Positions 24,941 to 34,592 are shown, counted from the stretch's first letter. The stretch is DNA of 64,000 bases from Clostridia bacterium (GCA_017399305.1 JAFQDK010000053.1:26434-90433); one strand, 5' to 3'. Notes: generated from the letters alone by a model not told the origin. Made by a program: numbers and translations.

Positions 24941-25429
24941 TCAAAAAATAATCGGCAGGCATTTTGCGTTTGTAGCTTTGATATAGTCATCAGGCGAAAG
25001 CTTTATCTGTGAGCCTATTCTTCCACCCGACACCATAATCGTATCATACAGAATACAAGTTTCATCAATAACAGTCGGATAATCCTTTTTCATCCCGATT
25101 GCGGTACAACCGCCGCGGATATATCCTGTAACCTTGGTGATATCCTTAACGGGTATAAGCTCAACCGCTTTTTCGCCGACAGCACGAGCCGCCGCCTTCA
25201 AATCGAGCTCCTCGGCAACAGGAATGACAAATGCAAAATATCCCCCGCTCTTTCCTTGTGCAATAAGAGTTTTGAAAGTTATCTCCTTGGGCTGGCCGAG
25301 TTTTTCGGCAAGATGCACTCCGTCTATAAACTCATCGCACTCATATGTTATTACTTCAAAATCAACGCCTAATGTTTCAAGAATACGCATAGCATTGGTT
25401 TTGACATCTTTTTCTTTATTCTTTGCCAT
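24941..25429 (-). CDS. ybaK: YbaK/EbsC-type Cys-tRNA(Pro) deacylase
   Basis: The 162-residue protein has the YbaK/ProX-like editing fold: TFKTLIAQGKSGGYFAFVIPV, LDLKAAARAVGEKAVELIPV and GYIRGGCTAIGMKK, including the lysine and glycine-rich segments lining the substrate pocket. Such enzymes hydrolyse cysteine mischarged onto tRNA-Pro. The start overlaps the SGNH gene stop by one base (TAATG), so it is translationally coupled to that operon. Confidence 0.88.
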   Translation of the reverse strand: MAKNKEKDVKTNAMRILETLGVDFEVITYECDEFIDGVHLAEKLGQPKEITFKTLIAQGKSGGYFAFVIPVAEELDLKAAARAVGEKAVELIPVKDITKVTGYIRGGCTAIGMKKDYPTVIDETCILYDTIMVSGGRIGSQIKLSPDDYIKATNAKCLPIIF

Positions 25430-26424
25430 TACTTTTTATGTACTCCTGCTTTTTCGAGAGCTTCAATCACATACTGGGCATATACATGCTGACCAATGGT
25501 ATTAGGATGCAATCCGTCAGTATAAAATGTGCGCATCTGCGGAACCGCTTTTTCGCCATCAATAACAGCTACACCGTGTGCGGCATATACCTCTCTGAGT
25601 ATTTCATAAACTCTTGTGAAAGGCATACGCTCGGGACGGCGATCCTCGTCTGCGCGCCATACAGGAAGAATACCAAATATTTTTGCATCGGAATAAATAG
25701 CACAAAGTTTATCAAAAAACTCCGTTGCCGCTGCGCGATACTTTTCTTCATCTGCAAGATATCTTCCCCAGTCATTTGTACCGTATGCGACAGTAATGAC
25801 ATCAGGGGTAAACGGAAGCTCCTCGTCAAGGCTTTCAGCAAGGAACACATATCCTCCGACACCGTGATTGAGATAAACAGCGTCAAAATGGCGTGCAACT
25901 GTAGTTGCGTAACTCATCGATGTGTAATGAGTATCGTAGCCATGAGTGATAGAGTCACCGATGCAGAGAAGTTTCAGTCTTCCCTCTGTGGATGTAGGAG
26001 TAAAGTGTGAGCCATCGTCAAGATTGAAGTTCCATACTTCGATACCGCAGGAATAAGGAAGGAATATGCGAACGCGACGTTCCTTTTTATCAGGGAACTT
26101 ATAGAAAAACTGTCTTTGTCCCTCGCTGTCTGCATAAGTAAAAAGCGAATGTACCATAACATCGCCGTCATACAGGTCAAACGAAAGAAAATTTCGGCTG
26201 GTGCGTGAAATAACATCAAATTCAAATGCAATAAGCTGACCATCATATGTAAAGTCAAGGCACACCCCTGAATTGCAAGGCGGCTGACCTATAAAATTGC
26301 GGCTCTTGTATATCTCTTTTTGTTTATCCGTAAAACGAATAAACTCTGTTCGTCCATTTGCGCGGGTGCGCACATCAATACAGTTTGCAGCGATGCTCTT
26401 AATCTGTTCGTGGTTAAGTATCAT
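25429..26424 (-). CDS. SGNH/GDSL hydrolase with N-terminal beta domain
   Basis: The 331-residue cytosolic-looking protein has no signal peptide. Residues 1-140 form a beta-rich domain of the type placed before SGNH esterases. The hydrolase domain shows the block I nucleophile CIGDSITHG (near residue 152), GVGG, block III YGTNDWG and the C-terminal DGLHPN catalytic Asp-His. It would de-esterify a carbohydrate or small substrate. It overlaps the radical SAM gene by 11 bases and ybaK by one. Confidence 0.85.
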   Translation of the reverse strand: MILNHEQIKSIAANCIDVRTRANGRTEFIRFTDKQKEIYKSRNFIGQPPCNSGVCLDFTYDGQLIAFEFDVISRTSRNFLSFDLYDGDVMVHSLFTYADSEGQRQFFYKFPDKKERRVRIFLPYSCGIEVWNFNLDDGSHFTPTSTEGRLKLLCIGDSITHGYDTHYTSMSYATTVARHFDAVYLNHGVGGYVFLAESLDEELPFTPDVITVAYGTNDWGRYLADEEKYRAAATEFFDKLCAIYSDAKIFGILPVWRADEDRRPERMPFTRVYEILREVYAAHGVAVIDGEKAVPQMRTFYTDGLHPNTIGQHVYAQYVIEALEKAGVHKK

Positions 26425-27307
26425 TTTTTAACACTCCTTCATAATTAAAGGCGGGGATAAAGCTATCTGATACGCTTTCTCCGTCTTGTAAAAACATCTT
26501 TTTTACTCCGCACATAAGTGCGTAATTTACAACTTCATCATATTCACTGTCAGTGATTGGTCTTGATATCTCAGAAAACTCACAATCACTTCGCGGTGTA
26601 TACTGCCGCATTATAGATATGTAAGCATCATTTCGGCAAATATCGGTAAAGGCGTCTATGACGTCCTTCGAATCGCCGGTATTGCTCGGCAAAACGAGGT
26701 GGCGTACTATAACACCGCACTTCATAATTTCACCGTCAAAAACACACGCCGGTTGCTGATGCATCATCTCACGAAGTGCGGCTTGCGCCACATTTGGATA
26801 ATCGGCCGCATTCGAGTATTTTTTCGCCACAGATGACGACATATACTTAAAATCTGTAAGGTATATATCTATAATTCCACGCAAAAGTTTGATGGTTTCG
26901 ACACGCTCATACCCACTTGTATTATAAACAAAAGGCAGATCAAATCCCTTTTCTTTAGCCATGTGCACAGCGGCGATTATCTCTTTTATATACTGCGTTG
27001 GTGAAACAAGATTTATATTGTGTGCGCCTTTTTCCTTAAGCTCAAAGAATATTTCACACAAGCGCTCAACCGTTATTTCAAGTCCGTCTCCGCCGCTTGA
27101 TATATCACGATTCTGGCAATACACACATTTTAGCGGGCAATGTGAGAAAAACACAGTTCCGCTCCCCTGTGATCCAGATATCGGAGGCTCTTCCCACATG
27201 TGAAGTGCGGCGCGGGCAACCTTAAGGCTGCCATCTGCGCCGCAATAACCTTTAATACTATTCTCACGGTCCGCAAGACAAACACGCGGACATAAAGTAC
27301 ACTTCAT
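26414..27307 (-). CDS. Radical SAM protein, PflA/PflX-like
   Basis: The 297-residue protein has the radical SAM cluster motif CPLKCVYCQN (near residue 60) and an N-terminal cysteine set CTLCPRVC ... GYCG that may hold a second site, as in COG1313-type proteins related to pyruvate formate-lyase activating enzymes. The segment LTDFKYMSSSVAKKYS and LVLPSNTGDSKDV are typical of that group. The physiological substrate is not known. It overlaps the TraX-like gene by one base (TAATG). Confidence 0.85.
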   Translation of the reverse strand: MKCTLCPRVCLADRENSIKGYCGADGSLKVARAALHMWEEPPISGSQGSGTVFFSHCPLKCVYCQNRDISSGGDGLEITVERLCEIFFELKEKGAHNINLVSPTQYIKEIIAAVHMAKEKGFDLPFVYNTSGYERVETIKLLRGIIDIYLTDFKYMSSSVAKKYSNAADYPNVAQAALREMMHQQPACVFDGEIMKCGVIVRHLVLPSNTGDSKDVIDAFTDICRNDAYISIMRQYTPRSDCEFSEISRPITDSEYDEVVNYALMCGVKKMFLQDGESVSDSFIPAFNYEGVLKNDT

Positions 27308-28146
27308 TATCCAAATGCAAAATAAAGGATCAAGAGGTGTACAGGATAAAAAACGTAAAACGAATACTTCAATACTGCATTGGCAACTCGGGATTTGGGC
27401 ATTCCGCTCTTTTGATTGTAAAAAAGAATAAATGCAAGCGAAAGCAATGCCGCAGTCTGTATCAAAGCCATTATGGGATTATAGCCAGAGAACAAATGCG
27501 AAATAATCGGTATTCTGACAAGATTGATTCTGAACGATCTGTAAACTACCACAAGAATACTTCTTGCAATAAGTTTCCAATATGCCAAAACTGAAAATCC
27601 TACAAAAAGCATTGGAATCTTGTTTTTGTCTTCAACATTGAAAACTCCAAACAAAGCAACAAAACCAACGCCTGTCACACCGTAATCAGCTGAGATAAAC
27701 GCCGCGAAAAATGAGAGAAAAATAAATGTAGCGACACTCAAGAGTTTTGCATATTTAATCTGACGCTTTTTATAAAAGTCATTAAGCCACAGAAATACAA
27801 GACCGATAAGCAAAGTGAAGAATATATTATCAAGATGTATATCGGGTAAAATGCCGTTCATGGTAACAAGTGTAATCTTTCCCGAAACAAACAGGTCGAA
27901 AGGTATTTCGGAGATAATTGCAAAAGCAAACAAACGCATTGCGTACTTAGGTACACTGCGTGTATGGCGGAAACCGTTTGCAATCAAAAATGCAAAGAGT
28001 GGCAAAGACAATCTGCCTATGGCACGAAGAAAATAATACCCGTCACCAAAATCTATTGACGCAAATCCGCTCGAACCGATCGAATAGCCGATATGGTCGG
28101 CAAGCATAAATACGATTGCCAATATTTTTATAAAAAGAGCGCTCAT
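27307..28146 (-). CDS. TraX-family membrane protein
   Basis: The 279-residue protein has about eight to nine membrane helices. It begins with LFIKILAIVFMLADHIGYSIG and contains LRAIGRLSLPLFAFLIANGFRHTR, the conserved pattern of the TraX family, named after the F-pilin acetylase; chromosomal Clostridia homologues have no proven role. The ATG at 28146 is chosen over an upstream in-frame start because GGAGG lies 6 bases before it. It starts a tightly overlapping operon with radical SAM, SGNH and ybaK genes. Confidence 0.82.
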   Translation of the reverse strand: MSALFIKILAIVFMLADHIGYSIGSSGFASIDFGDGYYFLRAIGRLSLPLFAFLIANGFRHTRSVPKYAMRLFAFAIISEIPFDLFVSGKITLVTMNGILPDIHLDNIFFTLLIGLVFLWLNDFYKKRQIKYAKLLSVATFIFLSFFAAFISADYGVTGVGFVALFGVFNVEDKNKIPMLFVGFSVLAYWKLIARSILVVVYRSFRINLVRIPIISHLFSGYNPIMALIQTAALLSLAFILFYNQKSGMPKSRVANAVLKYSFYVFYPVHLLILYFAFG

Positions 28147-28175
28147 GCAACAACCTCCTTTAAACTGATACATAG

Positions 28176-28204
28176 ATTATATCATATAAAACTTACAATG
28201 TGAA
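28176..28204 (-). promoter_or_regulatory. Promoter of the traX-like operon
   Basis: Minus-strand TTCACA -35 (28199-28204) and TATAAT -10 (28176-28181), 17-bp spacer. Confidence 0.55.
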
Positions 28205-28230
28205 GTTTTTTTGAAAATATCTGCATAATA

Positions 28231-28258
28231 TTGACAACAAAACTGTATATGGTATAAT
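28231..28258 (+). promoter_or_regulatory. Promoter of the MarR-ABC exporter operon
   Basis: TTGACA -35 (28231-28236) and TATAAT -10 (28253-28258) with a 16-bp spacer. Confidence 0.75.
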
Positions 28259-28259
28259 A

Positions 28260-28288
28260 GTTAACAGGTTAATTATTAACTTGTTAAC
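28260..28288. promoter_or_regulatory. 29-bp operator palindrome, likely MarR-family binding site
   Basis: GTTAACAGGTTAAT and ATTAACTTGTTAAC are inverted copies (one mismatch) around a single T. It abuts the -10 box and the GGAGG of the MarR gene, so binding would block transcription. Confidence 0.75.
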
Positions 28289-28300
28289 GGAGGTGCAACT

Positions 28301-28768
28301 GTGTATAAAGAAAGTGCAAGTGAACTCAAAGCACGAAGTACAGTTCACAAACTGATAATCACGATGAAAAAACATCGTGGGCTTTTTGATGAGATGCGTG
28401 AGCGAACAGGTTTAGGTCGTTCTGCCCACCGCATGCTGATGATAGTTTCGGATAGTGACGGGACTCTTTCACAAACTTTTCTTGCTGAAAAGCTTGAGAT
28501 AAGTACAGCGGCCGTAGCAGTAATGCTGAAAAAGATGGAAAGCGATGGGTACATATCACGTAAAGCAAATGCCGCCGACTCTCGTTTTAACACCATCGAG
28601 CTGACACAAAAAGGAGCTGAAGTTGTCGAAAGCTCAAAAAAAGCATTCTTTGCCATTGACTCTGCCCTGTTTGAAGGTTTTGCAGAAAATGAAATGGATA
28701 ATCTGAATGAGTTTCTCGATCGTCTGCAAACAAATATCGCAAAACTTGAAGGAGGAAAAAGATCTTGA
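28301..28768 (+). CDS. MarR-family transcriptional regulator
   Basis: The 155-residue protein starts at GTG, 7 bases after GGAGG. The winged helix is seen in LSQTFLAEKLEISTAAVAVMLKKMESDGYISRKANAADSRFNTIELTQKG (about residues 62-110), flanked by dimerisation helices. It is the first gene of an operon with two ABC exporter half-transporters and sits behind a palindromic operator, the usual arrangement for ligand-relieved repression of a drug exporter. Confidence 0.92.
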   Translation: MYKESASELKARSTVHKLIITMKKHRGLFDEMRERTGLGRSAHRMLMIVSDSDGTLSQTFLAEKLEISTAAVAVMLKKMESDGYISRKANAADSRFNTIELTQKGAEVVESSKKAFFAIDSALFEGFAENEMDNLNEFLDRLQTNIAKLEGGKRS

Positions 28769-30522
28769 AAACATGGGGAAAATACATAAAGCCGTATAAG
28801 CTTTATTTCATTTTAGGTCCTCTGTGTATGATAATTGAGGTCATTGGTGAGGTACTGATGCCAAAACTGTACTCGCTCATTGTTAAAAAGGCCGAAACTC
28901 AACTCACGGCTGACACTGGGTCTATTTGGTATGTTATCGGCATGGCAGCCGTAATGATACTGATTGCTATACTCATGATGCTGGGCGGTATTGGTGGCGC
29001 TTATTTCGGGGCAAAAGCTTCTGTCAATTTTGGCAGCGACCTTAGACTCGATGTTTATAAAAAAGTGCAGAAATTCTCTTTTGCCAACATCGACAAGTTC
29101 CAAACCGGCTCACTTATTACGCGTCTTACAAACGATGTAACACAGCTTCAAAACTTTGTAAATATGCTTCTGCGAATGTTTTTGCGTACCCCCGGTATGC
29201 TTATCGGTGCGCTTATAATGACTATAACGATAAGTCCTAAGCTCTCACTCGTGCTTGCCATTGCAATACCGATACTCGCAATTCTGCTTGCAGTGGTCAT
29301 GAAAGTCGGATTCCCTCGTTTTGGAGCAATGCAAGGCAGAGTAGACGAGCTTAACAACACTGTCGGAGAAAACCTTACAAATATGCGAGTTGTAAAATCA
29401 TTTGTACGCGAAGACTTTGAAGAAGAAAAATTCGATGCCGCAAACACTCAGCTTCGCAACAGTGCAATGAATGCAATGAACGTTATGATACTCACTCAGC
29501 CAGTCATGATGCTGGTGATGAATCTTACTACCCTCGCGGTAATCTGGTTTGGCGGTAACATGGTTTTTAGTAGCGAGCTTGCCTACAGTGACTTCAACGC
29601 TCTTCTCACTTACATAAATCAGATACTTATGTCGCTTATGATGGTTACAATGCTGTTTATGAGTTCATCGCGTGCCGCAGCATCTGCAAAGCGTATCAAG
29701 GAAGTGTTGAATGAGCAGCCAGACATCAATGACGACAATGCCGCAAGCAAAAACAGCGTTGTTAAAAAGGGCGAAGTTGAATTTAAAAATGTTAGTTTCC
29801 GTTATTACAAAAACAGCCCCGACTGCGTGCTTGATGACATTAGCTTTAAGATAAATGCAGGCGAAACACTCGGCATTATCGGCGGCACCGGCAGTGGAAA
29901 ATCTACTCTCGTTTCTCTTATACCTCGACTTTACGACGCCGACAGCGGAGAGATTATGATCGACGGCATAAATGTGCGCGACTACTCACTGTATACCCTG
30001 CGCGACGGTATCGGCATGGTATTGCAAAAAAATCTGCTTTTCTCCGGTACTGTAGAAGAGAACCTGCGTTGGGGTGATGAAAATGCCACTCTTGAAGATA
30101 TGAAGGCTGCCGCTGAAATTGCGCAGGCAAACGGTTTTGTCGAAAATTTCACCGACGGTTATTCGCATGAAATAGAGCGTGGCGGTACAAATGTTTCTGG
30201 CGGTCAAAAGCAACGTCTTTGTATTGCACGCGCGCTTATCAAAAAGCCTAAGATTCTGATTTTAGACGACTCTACCAGTGCTGTTGATACCGCAACTGAA
30301 GCGAAAATCCGCGAAGCATTTGCTACAACATTAAAGGATTCCACAAAAATTATTATTGCTCAGCGTATCACATCTGTAATGGATTCGGACCGTATCCTTG
30401 TGCTTGACGACGGCAAAATTGCCGGACTTGGCACACATAGTGAGCTTATGGAAAGCTGTGAAGCGTACAAAGAAATATACGCGCTACAAATGGAAAACAA
30501 GGAGGTGGCGGCAAATGGCTAA
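28765..30522 (+). CDS. ABC exporter half-transporter, subunit 1
   Basis: The 585-residue protein has a six-helix exporter membrane domain (about 15-300) and a nucleotide-binding domain: Walker A IGGTGSGKST (near 372), Q-loop, signature NVSGGQKQR (near 471), Walker B ILILDDSTSAVD. The residue after Walker B is Asp (LDDSTS) rather than the catalytic Glu, so this subunit probably carries the degenerate ATP site of a heterodimer. It begins with TTG overlapping the MarR stop, with GGAGG upstream. Confidence 0.9.
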   Translation: MKTWGKYIKPYKLYFILGPLCMIIEVIGEVLMPKLYSLIVKKAETQLTADTGSIWYVIGMAAVMILIAILMMLGGIGGAYFGAKASVNFGSDLRLDVYKKVQKFSFANIDKFQTGSLITRLTNDVTQLQNFVNMLLRMFLRTPGMLIGALIMTITISPKLSLVLAIAIPILAILLAVVMKVGFPRFGAMQGRVDELNNTVGENLTNMRVVKSFVREDFEEEKFDAANTQLRNSAMNAMNVMILTQPVMMLVMNLTTLAVIWFGGNMVFSSELAYSDFNALLTYINQILMSLMMVTMLFMSSSRAAASAKRIKEVLNEQPDINDDNAASKNSVVKKGEVEFKNVSFRYYKNSPDCVLDDISFKINAGETLGIIGGTGSGKSTLVSLIPRLYDADSGEIMIDGINVRDYSLYTLRDGIGMVLQKNLLFSGTVEENLRWGDENATLEDMKAAAEIAQANGFVENFTDGYSHEIERGGTNVSGGQKQRLCIARALIKKPKILILDDSTSAVDTATEAKIREAFATTLKDSTKIIIAQRITSVMDSDRILVLDDGKIAGLGTHSELMESCEAYKEIYALQMENKEVAANG

Positions 30523-32410
30523 ACGTACTTTAGAAGATCTGCAAAAGCAATACAACTCCTCTGCCGCTCCTCAAAAAAGCAACATGCCGCCAATGGGTCC
30601 AAGACGCGGCCCCGGTCCCGGCGGTCGTGGTATGCCAGTTGTAAAGCCCAAAGGGGATGCAAAAAAAGTTATCGGCAGGCTACTTGGTTACATAGGTGCA
30701 TACAAATACCTGTTATTTGCGGCACTGATGTTTGTTGCTCTTACTGCTGTTTCCGGCACTGCGGCATCATATTTACTTCGCCCTATACTGAACATTGTTT
30801 CCGGTGAGGAAATGGCCGATGCTTCGCTTGCTGACAAGCTGACAAAAATAGCTTCTTATGCAATCATACTCATATGCATTTACGCCGCAAATATCAGCGC
30901 ACAGTACCTACAAGCAAAGCTGATGCTTCATATATCGCAGAACTCAATGAAAAAACTGCGCCACGACCTTTTTGCAAAAGTACAAAAGCTACCGATAAAG
31001 TTCTTCGACAATGAAAGTCATGGCGAAATAATGAGCCGTTTTACAAACGATGTTGACAACATTGCGATGATGCTTGACCATACTTTAACAAGCCTTGTTT
31101 CAGGCTCAATAACGCTGGTAAGCACATTTATAATAATGTGTTACACAAACATCTGGCTAACTATAATTACCATTGTATTTATCCCGATATTCATTTTTGG
31201 CGGCAAAGCAATAACCAAACGCTCAAGAAAATACTACTCCTCACAGCAGGCGGCACTCGGCGCGGTAAACGGATATGTAGAGGAAACCGTATCCGGACAA
31301 AAGGTTGTAAAGGTATTCAATCACGAAGATACCTGTGTTGATGAATTCGCAATGCTCAACGATGATCTTCGCGACAAGCAGATAAATGCACAATTCTACG
31401 GTGGTATCATGGGTCCTGTAATGGGAAATACAGGTCAGATCAGCTATGCAATCACTGCCGGCATTGGCGGTGTGATGTGTCTGCTTGACAAGTTTGATCT
31501 CGGCGGTCTCGGTATATTTGTAAACTACTCAAGACAGTTTGCTCGCCCTATAAACGAAATATCAATGCAAATGAATACCGTGTTCTCTGCCCTTGCAGGC
31601 GCTGAGCGCGTATTTGACGTGCTTGACAGAGTTGAAGAAGAGCCTGATGTTCCAAACGCTAATGATATGCCCGATATGAAAGGATACGTAAAACTTAATA
31701 ACGTAACATTCGGATATGTCCCCGGCAAGACAATTCTCAAAAACATTTCGCTATATGCAAAACCCGGTCAGAAAATAGCATTTGTGGGCTCAACAGGAGC
31801 GGGAAAAACAACAATAACCAATCTGCTAAACCGCTTCTACGACATCGACTCAGGCGAGATAACCATTGACGATGTTAATATCCGCAACATCAAGCGCGAT
31901 GTGCTCCGAAAGAATATCGCAATGGTTCTTCAGGATACGCTCCTTTTCACCGGCACCATCATGGAGAATATCCGCTACGGGCGCCCTGATGCTACCGACG
32001 ATGAAGTTATTGCCGCGGCAAAAACGGCAAGCGCGCACAGCTTTATAATGCGCCTTGAAAACGGATATGACACGGTTATCACTGGTGACGGTGCAAACCT
32101 ATCTCAAGGTCAGCGTCAGCTTCTCAACATTGCACGTGCGGCTATCTCTAAAGCGCCGATTCTCGTTCTTGATGAAGCGACAAGTTCTGTTGACACCAGA
32201 ACCGAGCGACACATTGAGCACGGAATGGACCGTTTGATGCAAAACCGCACAACCTTTGTTATTGCACACAGACTGTCAACAGTCCGCAATGCAAATGCAA
32301 TAATGGTTCTTGAAAAAGGCGAAATTATTGAGCGCGGCACTCATGACGAGTTGCTTGCTCTTAAAGGCAGATATTATGAGCTCTATACGGGCATGAAAGA
32401 ACTTGACTAA
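30515..32410 (+). CDS. ABC exporter half-transporter, subunit 2
   Basis: The 631-residue partner has a glycine/proline-rich N-terminal extension (PPMGPRRGPGPGGRGMP, about residues 25-41), six membrane helices (about 60-330) and an ATPase domain with Walker A GSTGAGKTT, signature NLSQGQRQLL and Walker B ILVLDEATSSVD with the catalytic Glu. With subunit 1 (Asp at that place) it forms a BmrCD/TM287-288-type heterodimer. The ATG at 30515 is chosen because AAGGAGG precedes it; it overlaps subunit 1 by 8 bases. Drug or peptide export is inferred. Confidence 0.92.
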   Translation: MAKRTLEDLQKQYNSSAAPQKSNMPPMGPRRGPGPGGRGMPVVKPKGDAKKVIGRLLGYIGAYKYLLFAALMFVALTAVSGTAASYLLRPILNIVSGEEMADASLADKLTKIASYAIILICIYAANISAQYLQAKLMLHISQNSMKKLRHDLFAKVQKLPIKFFDNESHGEIMSRFTNDVDNIAMMLDHTLTSLVSGSITLVSTFIIMCYTNIWLTIITIVFIPIFIFGGKAITKRSRKYYSSQQAALGAVNGYVEETVSGQKVVKVFNHEDTCVDEFAMLNDDLRDKQINAQFYGGIMGPVMGNTGQISYAITAGIGGVMCLLDKFDLGGLGIFVNYSRQFARPINEISMQMNTVFSALAGAERVFDVLDRVEEEPDVPNANDMPDMKGYVKLNNVTFGYVPGKTILKNISLYAKPGQKIAFVGSTGAGKTTITNLLNRFYDIDSGEITIDDVNIRNIKRDVLRKNIAMVLQDTLLFTGTIMENIRYGRPDATDDEVIAAAKTASAHSFIMRLENGYDTVITGDGANLSQGQRQLLNIARAAISKAPILVLDEATSSVDTRTERHIEHGMDRLMQNRTTFVIAHRLSTVRNANAIMVLEKGEIIERGTHDELLALKGRYYELYTGMKELD

Positions 32411-32414
32411 ACGT

Positions 32415-32444
32415 AAAAAAGGACTGCTTTCGCAGTCCTTTTTT
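32415..32444. terminator. Bidirectional terminator
   Basis: AAAAAAGGACTGC and GCAGTCCTTTTTT form a 13-bp stem with a TTTC loop between convergent genes. Confidence 0.85.
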
Positions 32445-32453
32445 AATTTTCAG

Positions 32454-34592
32454 TTATGCAGTAGCAAGATACTTCAGAACACGAATGGCACTAAGTAAAT
32501 TGTAGCCGCCTTCTCTATTGAGACATGCTTTAAGGATTCCGAAGCAGTCTGCAAAAGTGATCTCACCGTCGCCGTTATAATCCATGTAGTCCATCGGATC
32601 TGCAGCATACGCCGCAGCTTTAGACTCTACACTATTGATATTAGTAGCAAGATTGCTTGCAAGTGCTGTTACAGTAGCAGAAATCTCGCCTGTACCAAGA
32701 GCTGCAACATCAACAGTCTGAGAAGTGCCGGTAATCTCATAAACCTTTGCGGCGTTGCCGTCAGCATAAACTGTCAAACGGTATGTGCGCGCACCGTTAA
32801 CAGCATCAAATGAAACTATATTTTCATTCCATTCAAGGTTTGCAGGAACTTCAAGCGCAGTTCTATCTCCGCGGAGAGTATTATCGAATGATGAGTTTGT
32901 CTTTGAGAAAATCCAATCAACGAGTCCGGCGGTCTTTGCAGCCTGTGCCCAGATATTATGTCCACCACCTGCAATTTCAGTGTACTTGATTGTTGTGCTG
33001 CCTGCATTCTTAATAGAATTTACCATAGCACGTGTTGCTGCAACAGGGAGGGTTGCATCTGCATCGCCATGGAAAGTCCAGATGTTCTGATGAGTATAGC
33101 GGGAAGCGATAGCATCGGTTCCGTCATAAAGCTCGCAACCTGCAAGAGGAGCAGCCGCAGCAAATACATAAGGATAACGTGCGGTAAGCGACCATGTTGC
33201 ACCGCCGCCGTTTGAAGAACCTGTTATATAAACTCGTGAAGTATCTACTCGATAGGTATTGAGGAAATAGTCAAGAAGTTCAACCGCAGCATTGAGATAA
33301 TCGCCGTTTTCGTAAACGCCGGTCTTAAGTTCGTTTGCAAACGCTGCGCTACCTGCATAATTTGATACCCACTCTCTTGGGCTCTTTGCGCACTGGGGTG
33401 CAATCATAATACAATCATACTTGGAGTTGAGAACCGCATTGTTGAGTGCTGCGCCGTTTGTGGTGAGCTGGGTGGTATTATCGCTTCCGCGAGAACCGTT
33501 ACCGTGCATGTAAAGGAATACAGGATATGTCTTTGCGCTTGTTTCGTATCCCTCGGGCAAATAGTAGCGGTAAGGAAGCTTAATACCGTTAGACGCGGTA
33601 AATGTGTCGTATTCAAAAATGTCGTTTGCTACAAGAGTTGAGGTTGTTCCCGCCTCGGTAATTACTTTTGAAAAGTTAGCTGCTTTTGCTGCAATAGCAG
33701 CACCGTCACTGTGACCGGAAACGTCAAGAGTGGAGGTAGCACCTGTAGCAACTGTACCGTCAGCACTGATAAATTCTGTAAAATCACCGCCGGTTATCTT
33801 AATGTTAAGAGTACTTGAGATCACAGAAACATTTCCTGTAATGATCTTGCCGACAAATTTACCGCCACTTATTGTAATTCTGGTATCGGCACCAGTGCCA
33901 TTATTTGCAGTTCCGGGATAAATATTATCAATTATACCACCGGAAATATCAATATGCGCCATGCCTTCAAAATCCTTGCTGACCTGACGAGAATATCCGC
34001 AAATCATAAATTTGCCGCTTTTAATTGTAATATGAGAGTCACGGTCAGTAGGTACGGTATTATACTTATCAGCACCATACTGCACACCGCCAAGAATGCT
34101 TGCAGCCTGTGCAATGGTAGAAAAATCGCCGTAATTTACACATTCAATACCTTCATCCATAACAATATGGTTAAACTGGGCAACAAAAAGCACGTGGTTA
34201 TAAGCCATGGAAGTATCGCCACGGAAGGTGATATTCTTAAAAGTAGTATCGCCATTGAGAACATAGCGCTTCTGTGCTATGTTGATACCGTAATTTGTTC
34301 CTGTGCGGTAGTCATTTGCGCCGTAAACCTGTGTTACGGTAACTACACCGCCATGCGAAGGCTCAACAAAATGTTCGCTAACGGTAACCTTGCCTACAAC
34401 TACAACAGTACCTCCATTGTCGCCGAGTGCCGCATATGCCGCATCAAGAGTGCCAACAGGTGTAGTTGCACTTGAACCATCGCCAATGCCGCCGTCTGCA
34501 ACATAGACAACACTATCTGCTGCAAAAGAAGCAAAACACATTAGCAAACCAAGAATAATACTTGCGAGGATAAATAAAACTGTCTTTTTCAT
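32454..34592 (-). CDS. Secreted alpha/beta-hydrolase esterase with beta module and dockerin-like tail
   Basis: The 712-residue protein has a signal peptide (cleavage near FAA-DSV), an N-terminal beta-helix-like module (about 28-300) with the same VVYVADGG...GGTVVVVGK pattern as the SLH-SGNH protein, an esterase domain (about 325-565: YMHGNG oxyanion region, nucleophile Ser460 in GSSNG, Asp512 in HGDAD and His545 in GGGHN), a fibronectin-like stretch (about 575-650) and a C-terminal dockerin-like segment (about 668-711) with one good Ca-binding loop DYNGDGEITFADC and a degenerate second half. It resembles plant cell-wall acetyl or feruloyl esterases. Confidence 0.8.
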   Translation of the reverse strand: MKKTVLFILASIILGLLMCFASFAADSVVYVADGGIGDGSSATTPVGTLDAAYAALGDNGGTVVVVGKVTVSEHFVEPSHGGVVTVTQVYGANDYRTGTNYGINIAQKRYVLNGDTTFKNITFRGDTSMAYNHVLFVAQFNHIVMDEGIECVNYGDFSTIAQAASILGGVQYGADKYNTVPTDRDSHITIKSGKFMICGYSRQVSKDFEGMAHIDISGGIIDNIYPGTANNGTGADTRITISGGKFVGKIITGNVSVISSTLNIKITGGDFTEFISADGTVATGATSTLDVSGHSDGAAIAAKAANFSKVITEAGTTSTLVANDIFEYDTFTASNGIKLPYRYYLPEGYETSAKTYPVFLYMHGNGSRGSDNTTQLTTNGAALNNAVLNSKYDCIMIAPQCAKSPREWVSNYAGSAAFANELKTGVYENGDYLNAAVELLDYFLNTYRVDTSRVYITGSSNGGGATWSLTARYPYVFAAAAPLAGCELYDGTDAIASRYTHQNIWTFHGDADATLPVAATRAMVNSIKNAGSTTIKYTEIAGGGHNIWAQAAKTAGLVDWIFSKTNSSFDNTLRGDRTALEVPANLEWNENIVSFDAVNGARTYRLTVYADGNAAKVYEITGTSQTVDVAALGTGEISATVTALASNLATNINSVESKAAAYAADPMDYMDYNGDGEITFADCFGILKACLNREGGYNLLSAIRVLKYLATA

